From contig NZ_JAOQJE010000005.1 of assembly GCF_025567315.1 (NCBI RefSeq), positions 1-64,000 of the forward strand: DNA of 64,000 nt, in the 5' to 3' direction. Made by a program: the position numbers and the translations under genes. The notes beneath the pieces were generated by a model. That model saw only the letters and a list, made by a program, of their open reading frames with translations, made no database searches and was not told where the DNA came from. Shown here in pieces: positions 33,656 to 43,411 of this stretch (the first letter of the stretch is position 1; every line of letters begins with the position of its first letter). Origin of the DNA: Agathobaculum ammoniilyticum. GTDB lineage: Bacteria > Bacillota > Clostridia > Oscillospirales > Butyricicoccaceae.

Positions 33656-36076
33656 TTATATCAGTTTTTCCATAAATTGCGCGGCCGATTTTGCCATTAA
33701 CCGCTTGGTGCCTTTCTGGTCGAAGGCGATTTCGAGCAGCGCGTCGCCGCCCATGGGCTTGACCGAAACGACCATCCCATCGCCGAATGCCTTGTGGCGT
33801 ACGCGGCAGCCGGCGGAGAAATCGGGCAGGGGGGAACCGGCCGGCTGTGCCGCGGGAGCGGCAAAGGAGGGGGCGGCCGCGGCAGGGGAAACATAACGCG
33901 CCCGCGCGACCTGCGCGCGGGACAGCCCGGGGTCGGGCTGGGTGACCTGCTGGAACATGCGGCGCTCCACAATGTTGCTGTCGAGCAGCTCGCGCGGCAT
34001 CTCGTCGATAAAGCGGGAGGGATGCGCGTATTGAGTGCGGCCGTACAGCATGCGCCGTTCGGCACAAGTCAGGTACAACTGCTCCTTGGCGCGCGTCACC
34101 GCAACGTAGCACAGGCGGCGCTCCTCCTCCATATCCTCGTCGCGCTCCATCGCGCGGAAGCCGGGAAACAGGCCGTCCTCCATGCCCGCGAGGAATACGA
34201 CCGGAAATTCCAGCCCCTTGGCCGAGTGCATGGTCATCATCAGGACCGCGTCCTCCTCCTCGCCGGACTGGTCGGCGTCTGTGTACAGCGCCATTTCCTC
34301 AAGGAAGCCCGCAAGAGAAGCGTCGTCATGGTCGTTTTCATAGCTGACGATGTAGGATTTAAGCTCTTCGATATGCTCGATACGGCTCTGCTCCTCCGCG
34401 CCGCCCCTGGCTTCCAACGCGGCGAGATAGCCGGTCTGGTCGAGCAGCCCGTCGTACAGCTCGGAAAGGGAGAGGAACTCCTTCTGCTTCCGCAGGTTTT
34501 CCATCATTTCGCCGAATTTTTCCATCGCCGCCGCGCCGCGGGACAGGGCGGGATAGTCCGACGCGTGGCACACCGTTTCGTACAGCGTCACGCCGTTTCC
34601 CACAGCGAGCTGTGCCGCCGTTTCAACCGATTTGTCGCCGATCTTGCGCGCGGGTACATTGATGATGCGGCGCAGGCGCAGCTCGTCCGCCGGATTTTCC
34701 AGCACCCACAGGTAAGCGAACATATCGCGCACCTCGGCGCGCGAGAAGAAGTCGCGTCCCTTGTACACACGGTAGGGGATGCCCGCGCGGATGAACGCGG
34801 CCGCGATATTGTCCGACAGGACGTTGTTGCGGTAAAGCACCGCGAAATCACCCCAGCGAAGTCCCTGCTCCACTCCCTCGCGGATGGTATCCGCGATGTA
34901 GGCGGCCTCGCCCTCCTGGCTGTCCGAGCGGTGCAGGTGGATCTTGGCGCCGTCGCCGTGGTCGGTCCACAGCTCCTTGCCCTTGCGGCCGACATTGTTG
35001 CGGATGACCTCGTTGGCGGCGTTCAGGATATTGCCGGTCGAACGGTAGTTCTGTTCCAGACGGATGGTTTTCGCGTCCTTGAACTGCTTTTCAAATTCGA
35101 GAATATTGGTAATGGTGGCTCCCCGGAATTTGTAAATGGATTGGTCGTCGTCCCCGACAACGCAGATGTTCTCGTAATAGCCCGCCAGCAGGCTGGTCAG
35201 CACATACTGGGCGTAGTTGGTGTCCTGATACTCGTCCACCAGCACATAGCGAAATTTGCGCTGGTAGTATTCCAGCACATCCGGATTGCTCTGCAGCAGG
35301 AGGACGGTTTTCATGATAATGTCGTCGAAATCAAGCGCACAGGCCTTTTTCATTTCTTTTTCGTAAAGCTGGTACACCTCCGCGACCTTTTCGCGGAAGT
35401 AGTCGCCCGCCCCGTCCGCGCGGAACTGCCTAGGGGTCATCAGCTTGTCCTTGGCGCGGCTGATCATACTCATGACGGTGCGCGGGTCGAACGTTTTGGT
35501 ATCCAGGTTGAGCGATTTCATCACGTTCGTGACGACGCGCTTTTTATCGTCCTCGTCATAGATGGTGAAAGCGGTCTCAAAGCCGAGCAGGTCGACATGG
35601 CGCCGCAGGATGCGCAGGCAGGCGGTATGGAACGTATAGGCCCAGACGGCGGAGGCGGATTCTTCATCTCCCAGCGCGGCCTGCAGGCGCTCGCGCAGCT
35701 CGCGCGCGGCCTTGTTGGTGAACGTGATCGCGATGACCTCCCACGGCTTTGCCGGATGCATGGCGCACAGCCGCTCCGCGTGTTCCCGATTTTCCGGCTG
35801 AGGGGCGGTCAGGTATTCGGTGAGGAACAGCAGGTCCTCCTCGGTGGCGCCTGCAGGCGCATAGGAGCTGTCCAGCCCCTCGCCAAAGCGCAGGATATTG
35901 ATGATGCGGTTGATGAGCACGGTGGTTTTGCCGCTACCCGCGCCCGCAAGGATAAGCAGCGGCCCCTCGGTGGCAAATACCGCCTCGCGCTGCTTTTCGT
36001 TCAGGGAAGAAAAGCGCCGCTCTATAATGGCGCGCCGTATGGACGCGTACTTCAGGTCGAATTTGGTCGGTTCCAT
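33656..36076 (-). CDS. pcrA: ATP-dependent DNA helicase PcrA/UvrD
   Basis: An 806-residue SF1 helicase. The Q-motif (SLNEKQREAV) and Walker A AGAGSGKTT are at ~20-45; motif Ia ITFTNKAARELRERL; motif II LVDEYQDTNYAQY; motif III VGDDDQSIYKFRGA; motif IV LEQNYRST; motif V TMHSAKGLEFPVVF; motif VI YVAVTRAKEQLYL. Between motifs I and Ia there is an extra ~40-residue insert (GEGLDSSYAPAGATEED ...), common in clostridial PcrA. The ATG at 36076 has GAGGAAA upstream. It unwinds DNA in repair and removes RecA filaments. Confidence 0.95.
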   Translation of the reverse strand: MEPTKFDLKYASIRRAIIERRFSSLNEKQREAVFATEGPLLILAGAGSGKTTVLINRIINILRFGEGLDSSYAPAGATEEDLLFLTEYLTAPQPENREHAERLCAMHPAKPWEVIAITFTNKAARELRERLQAALGDEESASAVWAYTFHTACLRILRRHVDLLGFETAFTIYDEDDKKRVVTNVMKSLNLDTKTFDPRTVMSMISRAKDKLMTPRQFRADGAGDYFREKVAEVYQLYEKEMKKACALDFDDIIMKTVLLLQSNPDVLEYYQRKFRYVLVDEYQDTNYAQYVLTSLLAGYYENICVVGDDDQSIYKFRGATITNILEFEKQFKDAKTIRLEQNYRSTGNILNAANEVIRNNVGRKGKELWTDHGDGAKIHLHRSDSQEGEAAYIADTIREGVEQGLRWGDFAVLYRNNVLSDNIAAAFIRAGIPYRVYKGRDFFSRAEVRDMFAYLWVLENPADELRLRRIINVPARKIGDKSVETAAQLAVGNGVTLYETVCHASDYPALSRGAAAMEKFGEMMENLRKQKEFLSLSELYDGLLDQTGYLAALEARGGAEEQSRIEHIEELKSYIVSYENDHDDASLAGFLEEMALYTDADQSGEEEDAVLMMTMHSAKGLEFPVVFLAGMEDGLFPGFRAMERDEDMEEERRLCYVAVTRAKEQLYLTCAERRMLYGRTQYAHPSRFIDEMPRELLDSNIVERRMFQQVTQPDPGLSRAQVARARYVSPAAAAPSFAAPAAQPAGSPLPDFSAGCRVRHKAFGDGMVVSVKPMGGDALLEIAFDQKGTKRLMAKSAAQFMEKLI

Positions 36077-36218
36077 AGGTTTCCTCGTTTCATGATGGAG
36101 ATACAAAACCAGTATAGCATAAAAACAGAGGGAAAACAAATGTTCCCGTTCCGACCCTGCGGGAGTGCCGCAGGATGATAAAATCTCCTTTTTTGTATTT
36201 TTGTGGAATAAAAATAGG

Positions 36219-36245
36219 CATTTGTGGAGTTTAACTCAACAAATG
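36219..36245. promoter_or_regulatory. 27-bp imperfect palindrome, candidate XRE operator
   Basis: CATTTGTGGAG, then TTTAA, then CTCAACAAATG form a dyad with two mismatches. It lies 87 bp before the XRE gene start and 140 bp from pcrA in a region otherwise without genes (36077-36331). Confidence 0.55.
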
Positions 36246-36331
36246 GTGAGTGTAAACGCACAAAAGTAGAATAGCATGATATTTTTATCGGGGCATTACA
36301 TGGGTAGACTTATTACCATGAGGTGATAAGA

Positions 36332-36559
36332 ATGGATTTCAGGCATTCCGATAAATACAGGAAGCTCGGGCTTAATGTCGCATACTACCGGAAGGACCGG
36401 CATTTCACGCAGGAAGGACTGGCGGAGGTAATCGATGTGGACCGGTCCACGATCGCGAAAATCGAGGGCGCGACAGCAGGTGCGTCAATGGATACCCTGT
36501 TCGATATCGCGGACGCGCTGGAGCTCCCTGCGTATAAGCTGCTGGAATTCCGCGATTGA
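36332..36559 (+). CDS. XRE-family HTH regulator, 75 residues
   Basis: A single HTH domain: KLGLNVAYYRKDRHFTQEGLAEVIDVDRSTIAKIEGATAGASMDTL is interrupted only by normal turns, and the tail is LFDIADALELPAYKLLEFRD. The ATG at 36332 has GAGGTG at proper spacing; a GTG at 36323 overlaps that site and is rejected. A 27-bp palindrome upstream may be its operator. It runs convergent to the feoB 3' part, with a strong shared terminator. Confidence 0.85.
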   Translation: MDFRHSDKYRKLGLNVAYYRKDRHFTQEGLAEVIDVDRSTIAKIEGATAGASMDTLFDIADALELPAYKLLEFRD

Positions 36560-36586
36560 TACGCTGGCGCGGACCAAAACGCCGAT

Positions 36587-36618
36587 AAAAAAACCGCCCT
36601 GGACAGGGCGGTTTTTTT
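36587..36618. terminator. Bidirectional terminator between XRE gene and feoB 3' end
   Basis: AAAAAAACCGCCCT and AGGGCGGTTTTTTT form a 14-bp stem with a GGAC loop, with A/T runs in both directions. Confidence 0.92.
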
Positions 36619-37445
36619 CAGGCAAAGCCCAGCAAAAGGCTCGCGGTATGCACGATAAAGCACAGCGCACAGCCGAAAACTGTGGGCAGGGCGATGGCGG
36701 CAAGCGTCCATTTGACGCTGCGGCATTCCTTCCAGATCGTCAGGCAGGTGGTGGAGCAAGGCCAGTGTGCAACGGCAAAGAACAGCGTGCAGAGCGCGGT
36801 TGTCAGCGTCCAGCCGTTGGCGAGCAACAGGGTATGGAACGAGGCAAGGTCTGCGATGTCCGCAAGCGTACCGGTTGCCAGATAGCCCATCACGATCAGC
36901 GGCATGACCAGCTCGTTGGCGGGGAAGCCCAGCACGAAAGCCAGCAGGATGACTCCATCCAGGCCGAGCAGCCGCGCAAAGGGGTCGAGGAAAGCAGTCA
37001 GATGGCTGAAAACCGGAATGCCGCCGACCGTGATATTGGCGAGCAGCCAGATCACCAGCCCAGCGGGCGCGGCGACCGCTGCCGCCCGACCCAGGACGAA
37101 CAGGGTGCGGTCGAATATACTGCGCAGGATGACCCTGCCGATCTGCGGCGCACGGTAGGGGGGCAGCTCGAGGGTGAAGGAGGAGGGCACCCCTTTCAGT
37201 ATCGTCGCGGAGAGCAGGCGGGAGGCGGCGAGCGTGAGCAGCACGCTGCCTGCGATGACCGTGGTCAGCAGCAGGGAGCCGCCGGCGGCGCTGCCGGCAA
37301 AAAAGACCGAGCAGAGGAAGATCAGCAGCGGGAAGCGCCCGTTGCAGGGGGCGAACGAGTTGGTGAGCATGGCGATCAGACGCTCGCGCGGGGAGTCGAT
37401 GATGCGGCAGCCGACAACACCGCAGGCGTTGCATCCAAACCCCAT
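36618..37445 (-). pseudogene. feoB: C-terminal part of feoB, split off by an inserted element
   Basis: 275 codons starting MGFGCNACGVVGCRIIDSPR, the first Gate-domain core of FeoB, followed by RERLIAMLTNSFAPCNGRFP and the second Gate region to the normal C-terminus. It carries no G domain. The missing first 372 codons are at 47771-48886, same strand. Upstream of the core repeat the reading frame continues into element sequence without a Shine-Dalgarno, so this piece is probably not translated. Fused at the 10-bp core, the two parts read ...SLSMC-MGFGCN..., the expected clostridial FeoB sequence, giving 647 residues. Confidence 0.92.
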
Positions 37446-37473
37446 GCACATGCTTGGGGAAAAAGTGGATGCG
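37446..37473. repeat. Attachment site at the feoB 3' side
   Basis: Core GCACATGCTT (37446-37455), two bases, then arm GGAAAAAGTGGATGCG (37458-37473). The feoB sequence to the left is the attB-derived half-site. Confidence 0.85.
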
Positions 37474-37662
37474 AACTTTTTGTTCGTTTTTTTATATAGT
37501 GAAAAGGAGGAGCTTGACTCACTCCGGCAGGAAAAAGGCAGTCCGCCACAAGCTCAAGCGCCAGCATGCACGGCATCGAGCGTTATTTTGGGGCAAAGAG
37601 GCGGAGAAAGTGCGGGAAATGCTGTGTTTGCCGCGGAAAACCGTAATCAGGAAGGTGTTATA

Positions 37663-37681
37663 TACATATTATAGATATGTA
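37663..37681. promoter_or_regulatory. Palindrome upstream of the recombinase module
   Basis: TACATAT-TATAG-ATATGTA, 7-bp arms, lying 42 bp before the small ORF that precedes the recombinase. It overlaps AT-rich, -10-like sequence and could be an operator for recombinase expression. From 37474 to 37662 I see no gene. Confidence 0.5.
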
Positions 37682-37723
37682 AGAACCTGTACGAGTAAAA
37701 GGATGCAAAAAGGAGGTATGCGC

Positions 37724-37834
37724 ATGACTGACTCCAAGCCCAAAGCGCGTCCGGCACAGCACAGCAGTACCTTACTGGAGTTGCTGGAGAACGTGATCGC
37801 CGCACAATTTGAAATGGAGAAAACAGCTACATAA
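37724..37834 (+). CDS. 36-residue protein directly before the recombinase
   Basis: It begins MTDSKPKARPAQHSSTLLEL and ends with an amphipathic helix LLENVIAAQFEMEKTAT. AGGAGG lies 7 nt before the ATG at 37724; the ATG at 37718 is too close to it. It is 46 bp upstream of the recombinase on the same strand, within the att-proximal zone. No family is recognised. A regulator or directionality factor for the recombinase is possible but unproven. Confidence 0.5.
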   Translation: MTDSKPKARPAQHSSTLLELLENVIAAQFEMEKTAT

Positions 37835-37880
37835 GCGGTCGTGACCGTTCGCAGGCGGAAAACGAAGGGAGGAGGCTCGC

Positions 37881-39469
37881 TTGCATGATCGTATTGCCGC
37901 CAACCGGGCGGTACTATATCTGCGGCTGAGCCGCGATGACGCCAACCGGGGTGAGAGCGAGAGCATCCATAACCAGCGTGCCCTGCTGCGGGAGTATGCC
38001 GCACGGCAAGGCTTCTCTATGGCGGACGAGTATGTAGACGACGGGTGGCCGGGGACGAACTTCGACCGCCCTCGCTTTCAGGACATGCTGCGCGATATGG
38101 AGCAGCACCGGTTCGACATCGTGCTGGTCAAGGACCTGTCCCGCTTGGGGCGCGATTATATCCAGATCGGACGATATATAGAGCTGGTGTTCCCAGAACA
38201 CGGCGTGCGTCTGATCGCGGTCAATGACGGGCTCGATACCGCGCGGGCGGATACCGATATGGCGCCGTTCCGCAATGTTGTCAATGAGATGTATGCGCGC
38301 GATACCAGCCGGAAAATCCGCAGCGCCTTGCGCGCGAAAATGCAGGAAGGGAAATTCGTCGGGAATTTCGCACCCTATGGGTATCAAAAAGACCCCAGGG
38401 ATAAAAACCATCTGATTCCGGACGGGTATGCGGCGCAGATCGTGCGGCAGATCTTTATTTGGGCGGCGGCGGGCTCCCGTCCGGCGGAGATCGCGCGGAG
38501 GCTGGGTGAGCGCGGGGAACCGCCGCCCGCATTATACCGCTGCCAGGCGCATCCTGAGCTGAATCCGGACTGCTACTCAAAGCACAAGGAATGGACTGCG
38601 GGCGGTGTCAGCCGGATCCTGCGGGATACGGTCTATCTGGGCTGTATCGCGCAGGGGAAGACGGATAAGATCAGCTTCAAGAGTAAGAAAACGCGGGAAA
38701 AGCAGCCGGAGGAATGGATCGTTGTACCGGAACGGCATGAGCCGCTGGTCTCGGTGCAGACCTTTGAGACGGTACAGCACCAGCGCGCGTCCCGCCGCTG
38801 TGGCCGGAAAGGGACGTTTGAAAATCTCTTTTCGGGCCTGGCGTTTTGTATGGACTGCGGCAAGGCCATGTCCACGGTCGGTACGCGGAAAAAGGGTTCG
38901 GCCGCGAATCTGGCCTGCGGCGCATACAAGCTGCACGGCACATCGGCCTGCTCTAATCATTTTATCGCGTATGAGAGCCTGTATCGCTGCGTGCTGGAGG
39001 CGGTGCGCCGGTATGCCTGTCTGTCCGAGAAGGAATGCGACGACCTGTTTGAACGCCTGAACCGCCGCCTGCGGTTGGCCGAGCGGGAACAGGAAGCCGG
39101 ACGCGAGCGGGAGTGGCTGGATCAGGAACTGGCCCGTATGCAGCGCCTGGTCGCACAGCTTTATGAGGATCGTTCAGCGGGCAGGATAGGAGGGACAAAT
39201 TTCTATCCGCTGCTCGAAAGATACGAACAGAAAACGGCCCAGCTGCAAAAACAGCGCGATGCGTTGCAGCCGGATGCCGGAGATGCGGGCCTGTGGCAGC
39301 AGCAGGAGCATCTGCGCGCCCTGATCCGCCAGTATAAGGATATCGACGAGTTGACGCCGCCGTTGCTCTTTGAACTGATCGGGCGGATCGAAGTAGGGCA
39401 AGGTACATACGAAAAAACAGAAAGGGGTAGGGCCAAACGGCAGAAGCTCTCGATCTCTTTCCGTTTTCT
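37881..39469 (+). CDS. Large serine recombinase of the feoB element (3' end in gap)
   Basis: At least 529 residues are visible. The resolvase domain has YLRLSRDDANRGESES with the catalytic Ser and VKDLSRLGRDYIQIGRYIE. The recombinase domain (~165-290, YGYQKDPRDKNHLI), a zinc ribbon (CMDCGKAMSTVG ... CGAYKLHGTSAC), a coiled coil (~385-460) and the start of the C-terminal domain (ELTPPLLFELIGRIEVG) follow. The final ~10-15 residues lie in the N-run. The start is TTG at 37881 with GGGAGGAGG upstream; no nearby ATG is in frame. It is the obvious candidate for inserting and excising the element in feoB. Confidence 0.95.
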
Positions 39470-39764
39470 NNNNNNNNNNNNNNNNNNNNNNNNNNNNNNN
39501 NNNNNNNNNNNNNNNNNNNNNNNNNNNNNNNNNNNNNNNNNNNNNNNNNNNNNNNNNNNNNNNNNNNNNNNNNNNNNNNNNNNNNNNNNNNNNNNNNNNN
39601 NNNNNNNNNNNNNNNNNNNNNNNNNNNNNNNNNNNNNNNNNNNNNNNNNNNNNNNNNNNNNNNNNNNNNNNNNNNNNNNNNNNNNNNNNNNNNNNNNNNN
39701 NNNNNNNNNNNNNNNNNNNNNNNNNNNNNNNNNNNNNNNNNNNNNNNNNNNNNNNNNNNNNNNN
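39470..39764. other. Assembly gap (295 N)
   Basis: It hides the 3' ends of two convergent genes, the recombinase and the NCS2 permease. The expected missing coding length (~10-15 plus ~40-60 codons) fits the gap size. Confidence 0.99.
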
Positions 39765-40972
39765 AGAATGGCGAGGTAAGCCGGAATGGCATCGGTCAGG
39801 TTGTCCAGATCGAAGCGGATTTCCGTCACCGTGCCAACCATCAGGAAGCCGACCATGATGAGCGCGGGCGCGGTGGCGAACGAGGGGATCGCGGTGAAAA
39901 TCGGCGCGAACAGGGTGGATACCAGGAACAGGCCGGCGGTGACGAGGGCGGTCAGGCCGGTACGGCCGCCGACCGCAACGCCGGAGGCGGATTCGACGAA
40001 CGTCGTCGTGGTCGAGGTGCCGAGTACCGCGCCGGCGGAGGTCGCAATTGCGTCGGACAGCAGGGCGGGCTTGATGCGGGGCAGCTTACCATCCTTATCC
40101 AGCATATCCGCCTTGGTGGCAACGCCGATCAGCGTACCCAGGGTATCGAAGATATCTACAAACAGGAACGAGAAGATCACAACGATAAAATTGATGATGC
40201 CGACCGTGCTGAAGTCCACGTTGAAGCACTGGCCGAACGTCAGGCCGAGCTTGGTGAAATCGGTCATGCCAAACGCGGGGAACAGGGAGTAGAAGCCCGC
40301 TTCCGCGTCTGGAACATACAGGCCGACCCCCTGACAGGCCATGCCAATGATCCAGGTCAGCAGGATGCCGAACAGGATAGCGCCCTTGACCTGATGGATA
40401 TACAGCACGGCGGTGATAAACAGGCCGACCAGCGCGAGCAGCGCGCAGATGCCAGCGGTATGGAAGTTATCCGTAAAGCTGGTGATGGTAACGAGCGTGG
40501 AGGAATCCACGGACAGCCCCGCGTTCTGTAGGCCGATAAAGGCGATGAACAGGCCGATGCCCACGGAAACGCCGCGTTTGAGCGTCAGCGGGATCGCATT
40601 GAAGATCGCCTCGCGCACATTGGTCAGCGAGAGGACGACAAAGATCAGACCCTCGACAAAGACGGCGAGCAGCGCGACCTGCCAGCTGTAGCCGTAACCG
40701 GCAACGACCGTATACGCCATAAAAGCGTTCAAGCCCATGCCGGCGGACAGGGCAAACGGCAGGTTGGCCATCAGCGCCATGCACACCGTGCCGATGAACG
40801 AAGCCAGCGCGGTAGCGAGCAGGACGGCGGTCGGGTCCATGCCGGTCGAACCGAGAATGCTTGGATTGACCGCGAGGATATACGCCATGGTCATAAACGT
40901 GGTGACGCCGGCCATGACCTCGGTCCGGACGGTGGTCTTATTATCGGACAGCTTGAATACTCTTTCCAACAT
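39765..40972 (-). CDS. NCS2/AzgA-type purine permease (3' end in gap)
   Basis: About 402 residues visible of an expected ~440-460. The start MLERVFKLSDNKTTVRTEVMAG is split from TTFMTMAYILAVNPSIL by no break and is typical of AzgA/PbuG-like guanine-hypoxanthine permeases. The family motif region FSFLFVDIFDTLGTLIGVA and the TSTTTTFVESASGVAVGGRTGLTAL segment (substrate site) are clear. About ten to twelve membrane helices. It lies 40 bp downstream of apt on the same strand, so uptake and salvage of purine bases are encoded together. Confidence 0.93.
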
Positions 40973-41012
40973 TTTGTTTTTCAGCCCCTTTTCTTTCTCT
41001 GGTTTCCCTTTC

Positions 41013-41537
41013 TTATTTGCCGTCGTAGGATACGACGGTCGCCAGCGGATAGTCTTTCAGACGGTCGCGCCCATGCAGGCCCTTCAGCTCCAGCAGGCAG
41101 ACGATCTTGACGACCTTTGCGCCGAGCTGCTCCAACAGATGCGCCGCCGCCTCCAGCGTGCCGCCGGTCGCGATCAGGTCGTCGATCAGGACGACACGCA
41201 TGCCGGGCTTGATATCGTCCTTATGGACCTCGATTGTGGCGGTGCCGTACTCTAGGCTGTAGGTCGCCCCGACTGTCTCGCGGGGCAGCTTGCCCTCCTT
41301 GCGGATGGGGATGAACGGCTTGTGCAGTTTGTACGCGATTGGCATACCGAACAGGAAGCCGCGGGATTCCAGACCCGCGACCACATCGAACGGCTCCCCC
41401 TCGAGCAGCGCGGCCATCTCGTCGACCGAAAGCTGCAGACCGTCCGCGCTGCCGATGGCGGTGGTGATGTCGCGGAAGATCACGCCCGGTTCGGGAAAAT
41501 CCGGAATGCTGGTGATATACGGTTCTATTTTGCTCAT
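41013..41537 (-). CDS. apt: Adenine phosphoribosyltransferase
   Basis: A 174-residue type I PRTase. The start is IEPYITSIPDFPEPGVIFRDITT, the PRPP-binding loop VVLIDDLIATGGTLEAA (~120-135), and the flexible-loop region RKEGKLPRETVGATYSLEYG. It converts adenine plus PRPP to AMP. The ATG at 41537 has AGGAGG upstream; the longer ORF to 41627 is a frame extension. It is co-directional with the purine permease. Confidence 0.96.
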   Translation of the reverse strand: MSKIEPYITSIPDFPEPGVIFRDITTAIGSADGLQLSVDEMAALLEGEPFDVVAGLESRGFLFGMPIAYKLHKPFIPIRKEGKLPRETVGATYSLEYGTATIEVHKDDIKPGMRVVLIDDLIATGGTLEAAAHLLEQLGAKVVKIVCLLELKGLHGRDRLKDYPLATVVSYDGK

Positions 41538-41801
41538 GCTTCCTCCTTCTTTGGTGCGGGCGGTGCGGCCCGCGGTTTTTGTGGCTGGTTTCCCCCTGTC
41601 TGCGGCGGACGCGCGCCCGAATGCCACGACCGCGCCGCATACAAATTAATTGTAACAAATCTTTCGCACTTTACAAGAGCTTTATTTGCCGAAATACGAC
41701 AAGATATCCGTTTTTATTTTTATATGTCAGATTGGGCGGCAGGGGTTGCACAGCGTATGGTTTGTCAGACACATTTTGATTTGATATAATATGTATCAAG
41801 T

Positions 41802-42608
41802 CTAATCTGCAATCTTAATCAGAACCTGCGTCATGTATTCTTTTTCGTTGGCAATCATATAGTCTGTAAGCTCGCGCTCAAAGGAATATCCTGTAAGCTG
41901 TAGATTGTGTTCGTTGGCATAATTTAGCATTTTTTTATATAATTCAGGAAGTCTGTCCCATCCACCTTTTAGATAGCCGCACAGATACGCTCCCTTTGGC
42001 CTTATCATAAAACCGCTTTGCTTTTTATGTTCCATTATCACCGTATATAAGCCGTCATATTTGTCAAATTGTCCCTCCTGAAGCTTATATAGAGAGATAT
42101 AGCTCCCTACGCCTGAGCGATACTGTTCTGGCGGCCAGATACTTTGAACATATGTAAAGACTTTGATAAGGTTATCCTCCTCAAATTCATAAGGGACGGT
42201 CAACAGATATTCTTTTTTCAGATAAACTATTTCTATATGGATATCGCTGATTTGCTGGCAAAGTAAAAGATGTTCTTTTTTCTGGCTTAGAACAGACTTG
42301 ACCGCTTTCAGCTTTCGGATTTCCGCATCAATTTCCCGTTGCTTGACAGAAACAATTTCAAGGAATTTCTGTTCGTCAAAGGAATGGATAAATGCTTTGA
42401 TCTCCGCAATGCTCAGATTGAGTTCTTTCAGCATACGGATATATTCAAAATCTATGCTCTGTGAATAGTCATAATATCGATATCCGTTCTCCCCCTTGTA
42501 GCGTGGAGAAAACAAACCGATATAATCGTAATAATGCAACGTCCTTTTATTGACATTGTGTAATTCTGCGAACTGTGCGGTTGTAAGCCGTATGGTTTTA
42601 TTTTCCAT
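41802..42608 (-). CDS. MerR-family regulator with GyrI-like effector domain
   Basis: A 268-residue protein. The MerR HTH is at ~5-75 (LTTAQFAELHNVNKRTLHYYDYIGLF, GYRYYDYSQSIDFEYIRMLKEL), then a dimerisation coiled coil (~80-120), then a ~150-residue domain (FMIRPKGAYLCGYLKGGWDRL) resembling the GyrI/BmrR-type ligand-binding fold. It diverges from a GNAT gene whose promoter has the 19-bp spacer characteristic of MerR-activated promoters. Codons are much more AT-rich than the neighbours, suggesting recent transfer together with the GNAT gene. Confidence 0.88.
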   Translation of the reverse strand: MENKTIRLTTAQFAELHNVNKRTLHYYDYIGLFSPRYKGENGYRYYDYSQSIDFEYIRMLKELNLSIAEIKAFIHSFDEQKFLEIVSVKQREIDAEIRKLKAVKSVLSQKKEHLLLCQQISDIHIEIVYLKKEYLLTVPYEFEEDNLIKVFTYVQSIWPPEQYRSGVGSYISLYKLQEGQFDKYDGLYTVIMEHKKQSGFMIRPKGAYLCGYLKGGWDRLPELYKKMLNYANEHNLQLTGYSFERELTDYMIANEKEYMTQVLIKIAD

Positions 42609-42619
42609 AAATTACCTCG

Positions 42620-42650
42620 TTGACATTACACTTACTGTATAGTTTATGAT
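42620..42650 (+). promoter_or_regulatory. MerR-type promoter of the GNAT gene (19-bp spacer)
   Basis: -35 TTGACA (42620-42625) and -10 TATGAT (42645-42650) are separated by 19 bp containing a TAC-T-GTA dyad. Over-long 19-20-bp spacers are the hallmark of promoters untwisted by MerR-family activators. Confidence 0.75.
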
Positions 42651-42695
42651 AAGTATATGCCAAATGAAAGCAAAAGGAAAGGGGTTTGACCGGAT

Positions 42696-43322
42696 ATGGA
42701 AAATAACATAAAATTAAGAGAGTTAAAGAAAGAAGATGTACCAGCATTGGAAGATGTGATAAGAAAAACATGGAATTATGACAGATTTGCAACCCCAAAG
42801 ACAGCTCGTAAGCTTGCAAAAGTCTATCTTGCAACCTGTTTGACAAATCAGACCTATACGCGAGTTGCGGAAGTCAACGGTGTTCCTGTGGGACTGATTT
42901 TGGGAAAGGATATAGAAAAACATCACTGTCCGCCGAAATATCGCCTGCGCCAAATATCCGCATTATGCGGATTGCTGATTTCTAAAGAGGGGCGTGAAAT
43001 ACTGAATTTCTATAAGAATGTGGACGATATAGACAACCGGCTCTTAAGACAGTGCAGCAAAGACTATAAAGGGGAGCTTGCCCTGTTTGCCCTGTCCCCC
43101 GAATATAGAGGGCTTGGGATCGGGAAAATGCTGTTCCGCTGTTTATTAGCCTATATGGAAAGCCGGAGTATTAGCGATTTCTATCTTTATACCGATACAA
43201 GCTGTAATTTCGGATTTTATGAGCATCAGGGCATGGTACGCCAACAGCAGTACAAACACCTTGTCCATATGAAAGGACAAAAAGGCGAATTGGAATTTTA
43301 TCTTTATGATATGGCGGTATAA
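42696..43322 (+). CDS. GNAT family N-acetyltransferase
   Basis: A 208-residue GCN5-type acetyltransferase. The acetyl-CoA loop is LSPEYRGLGIGKMLFRCLL (~125-143), followed by the FYLYTDTSCNFGFYEHQGM strand region. The substrate is unknown; AT-rich, MerR-controlled GNATs often modify small toxic compounds. AAGGAAAGGGG lies upstream of the ATG at 42696. It is transcribed divergently from the MerR gene and probably induced by it. Confidence 0.88.
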   Translation: MENNIKLRELKKEDVPALEDVIRKTWNYDRFATPKTARKLAKVYLATCLTNQTYTRVAEVNGVPVGLILGKDIEKHHCPPKYRLRQISALCGLLISKEGREILNFYKNVDDIDNRLLRQCSKDYKGELALFALSPEYRGLGIGKMLFRCLLAYMESRSISDFYLYTDTSCNFGFYEHQGMVRQQQYKHLVHMKGQKGELEFYLYDMAV

Positions 43323-43411
43323 AATCATAAATTTTGATTTTACCTGAATTTATTTGCTTTCGAAAAGGTTAGCATGAATAAAAAACGAAACAGAGAAAAG
43401 GGACGACGGAT

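Noticed and set aside
33794..36178. A 794-codon open frame on the plus strand opposite pcrA
   Set aside because: It mirrors a clear helicase gene in GC-rich DNA; its translation is rich in His/Arg/Gly with no domain, typical of an antisense shadow.
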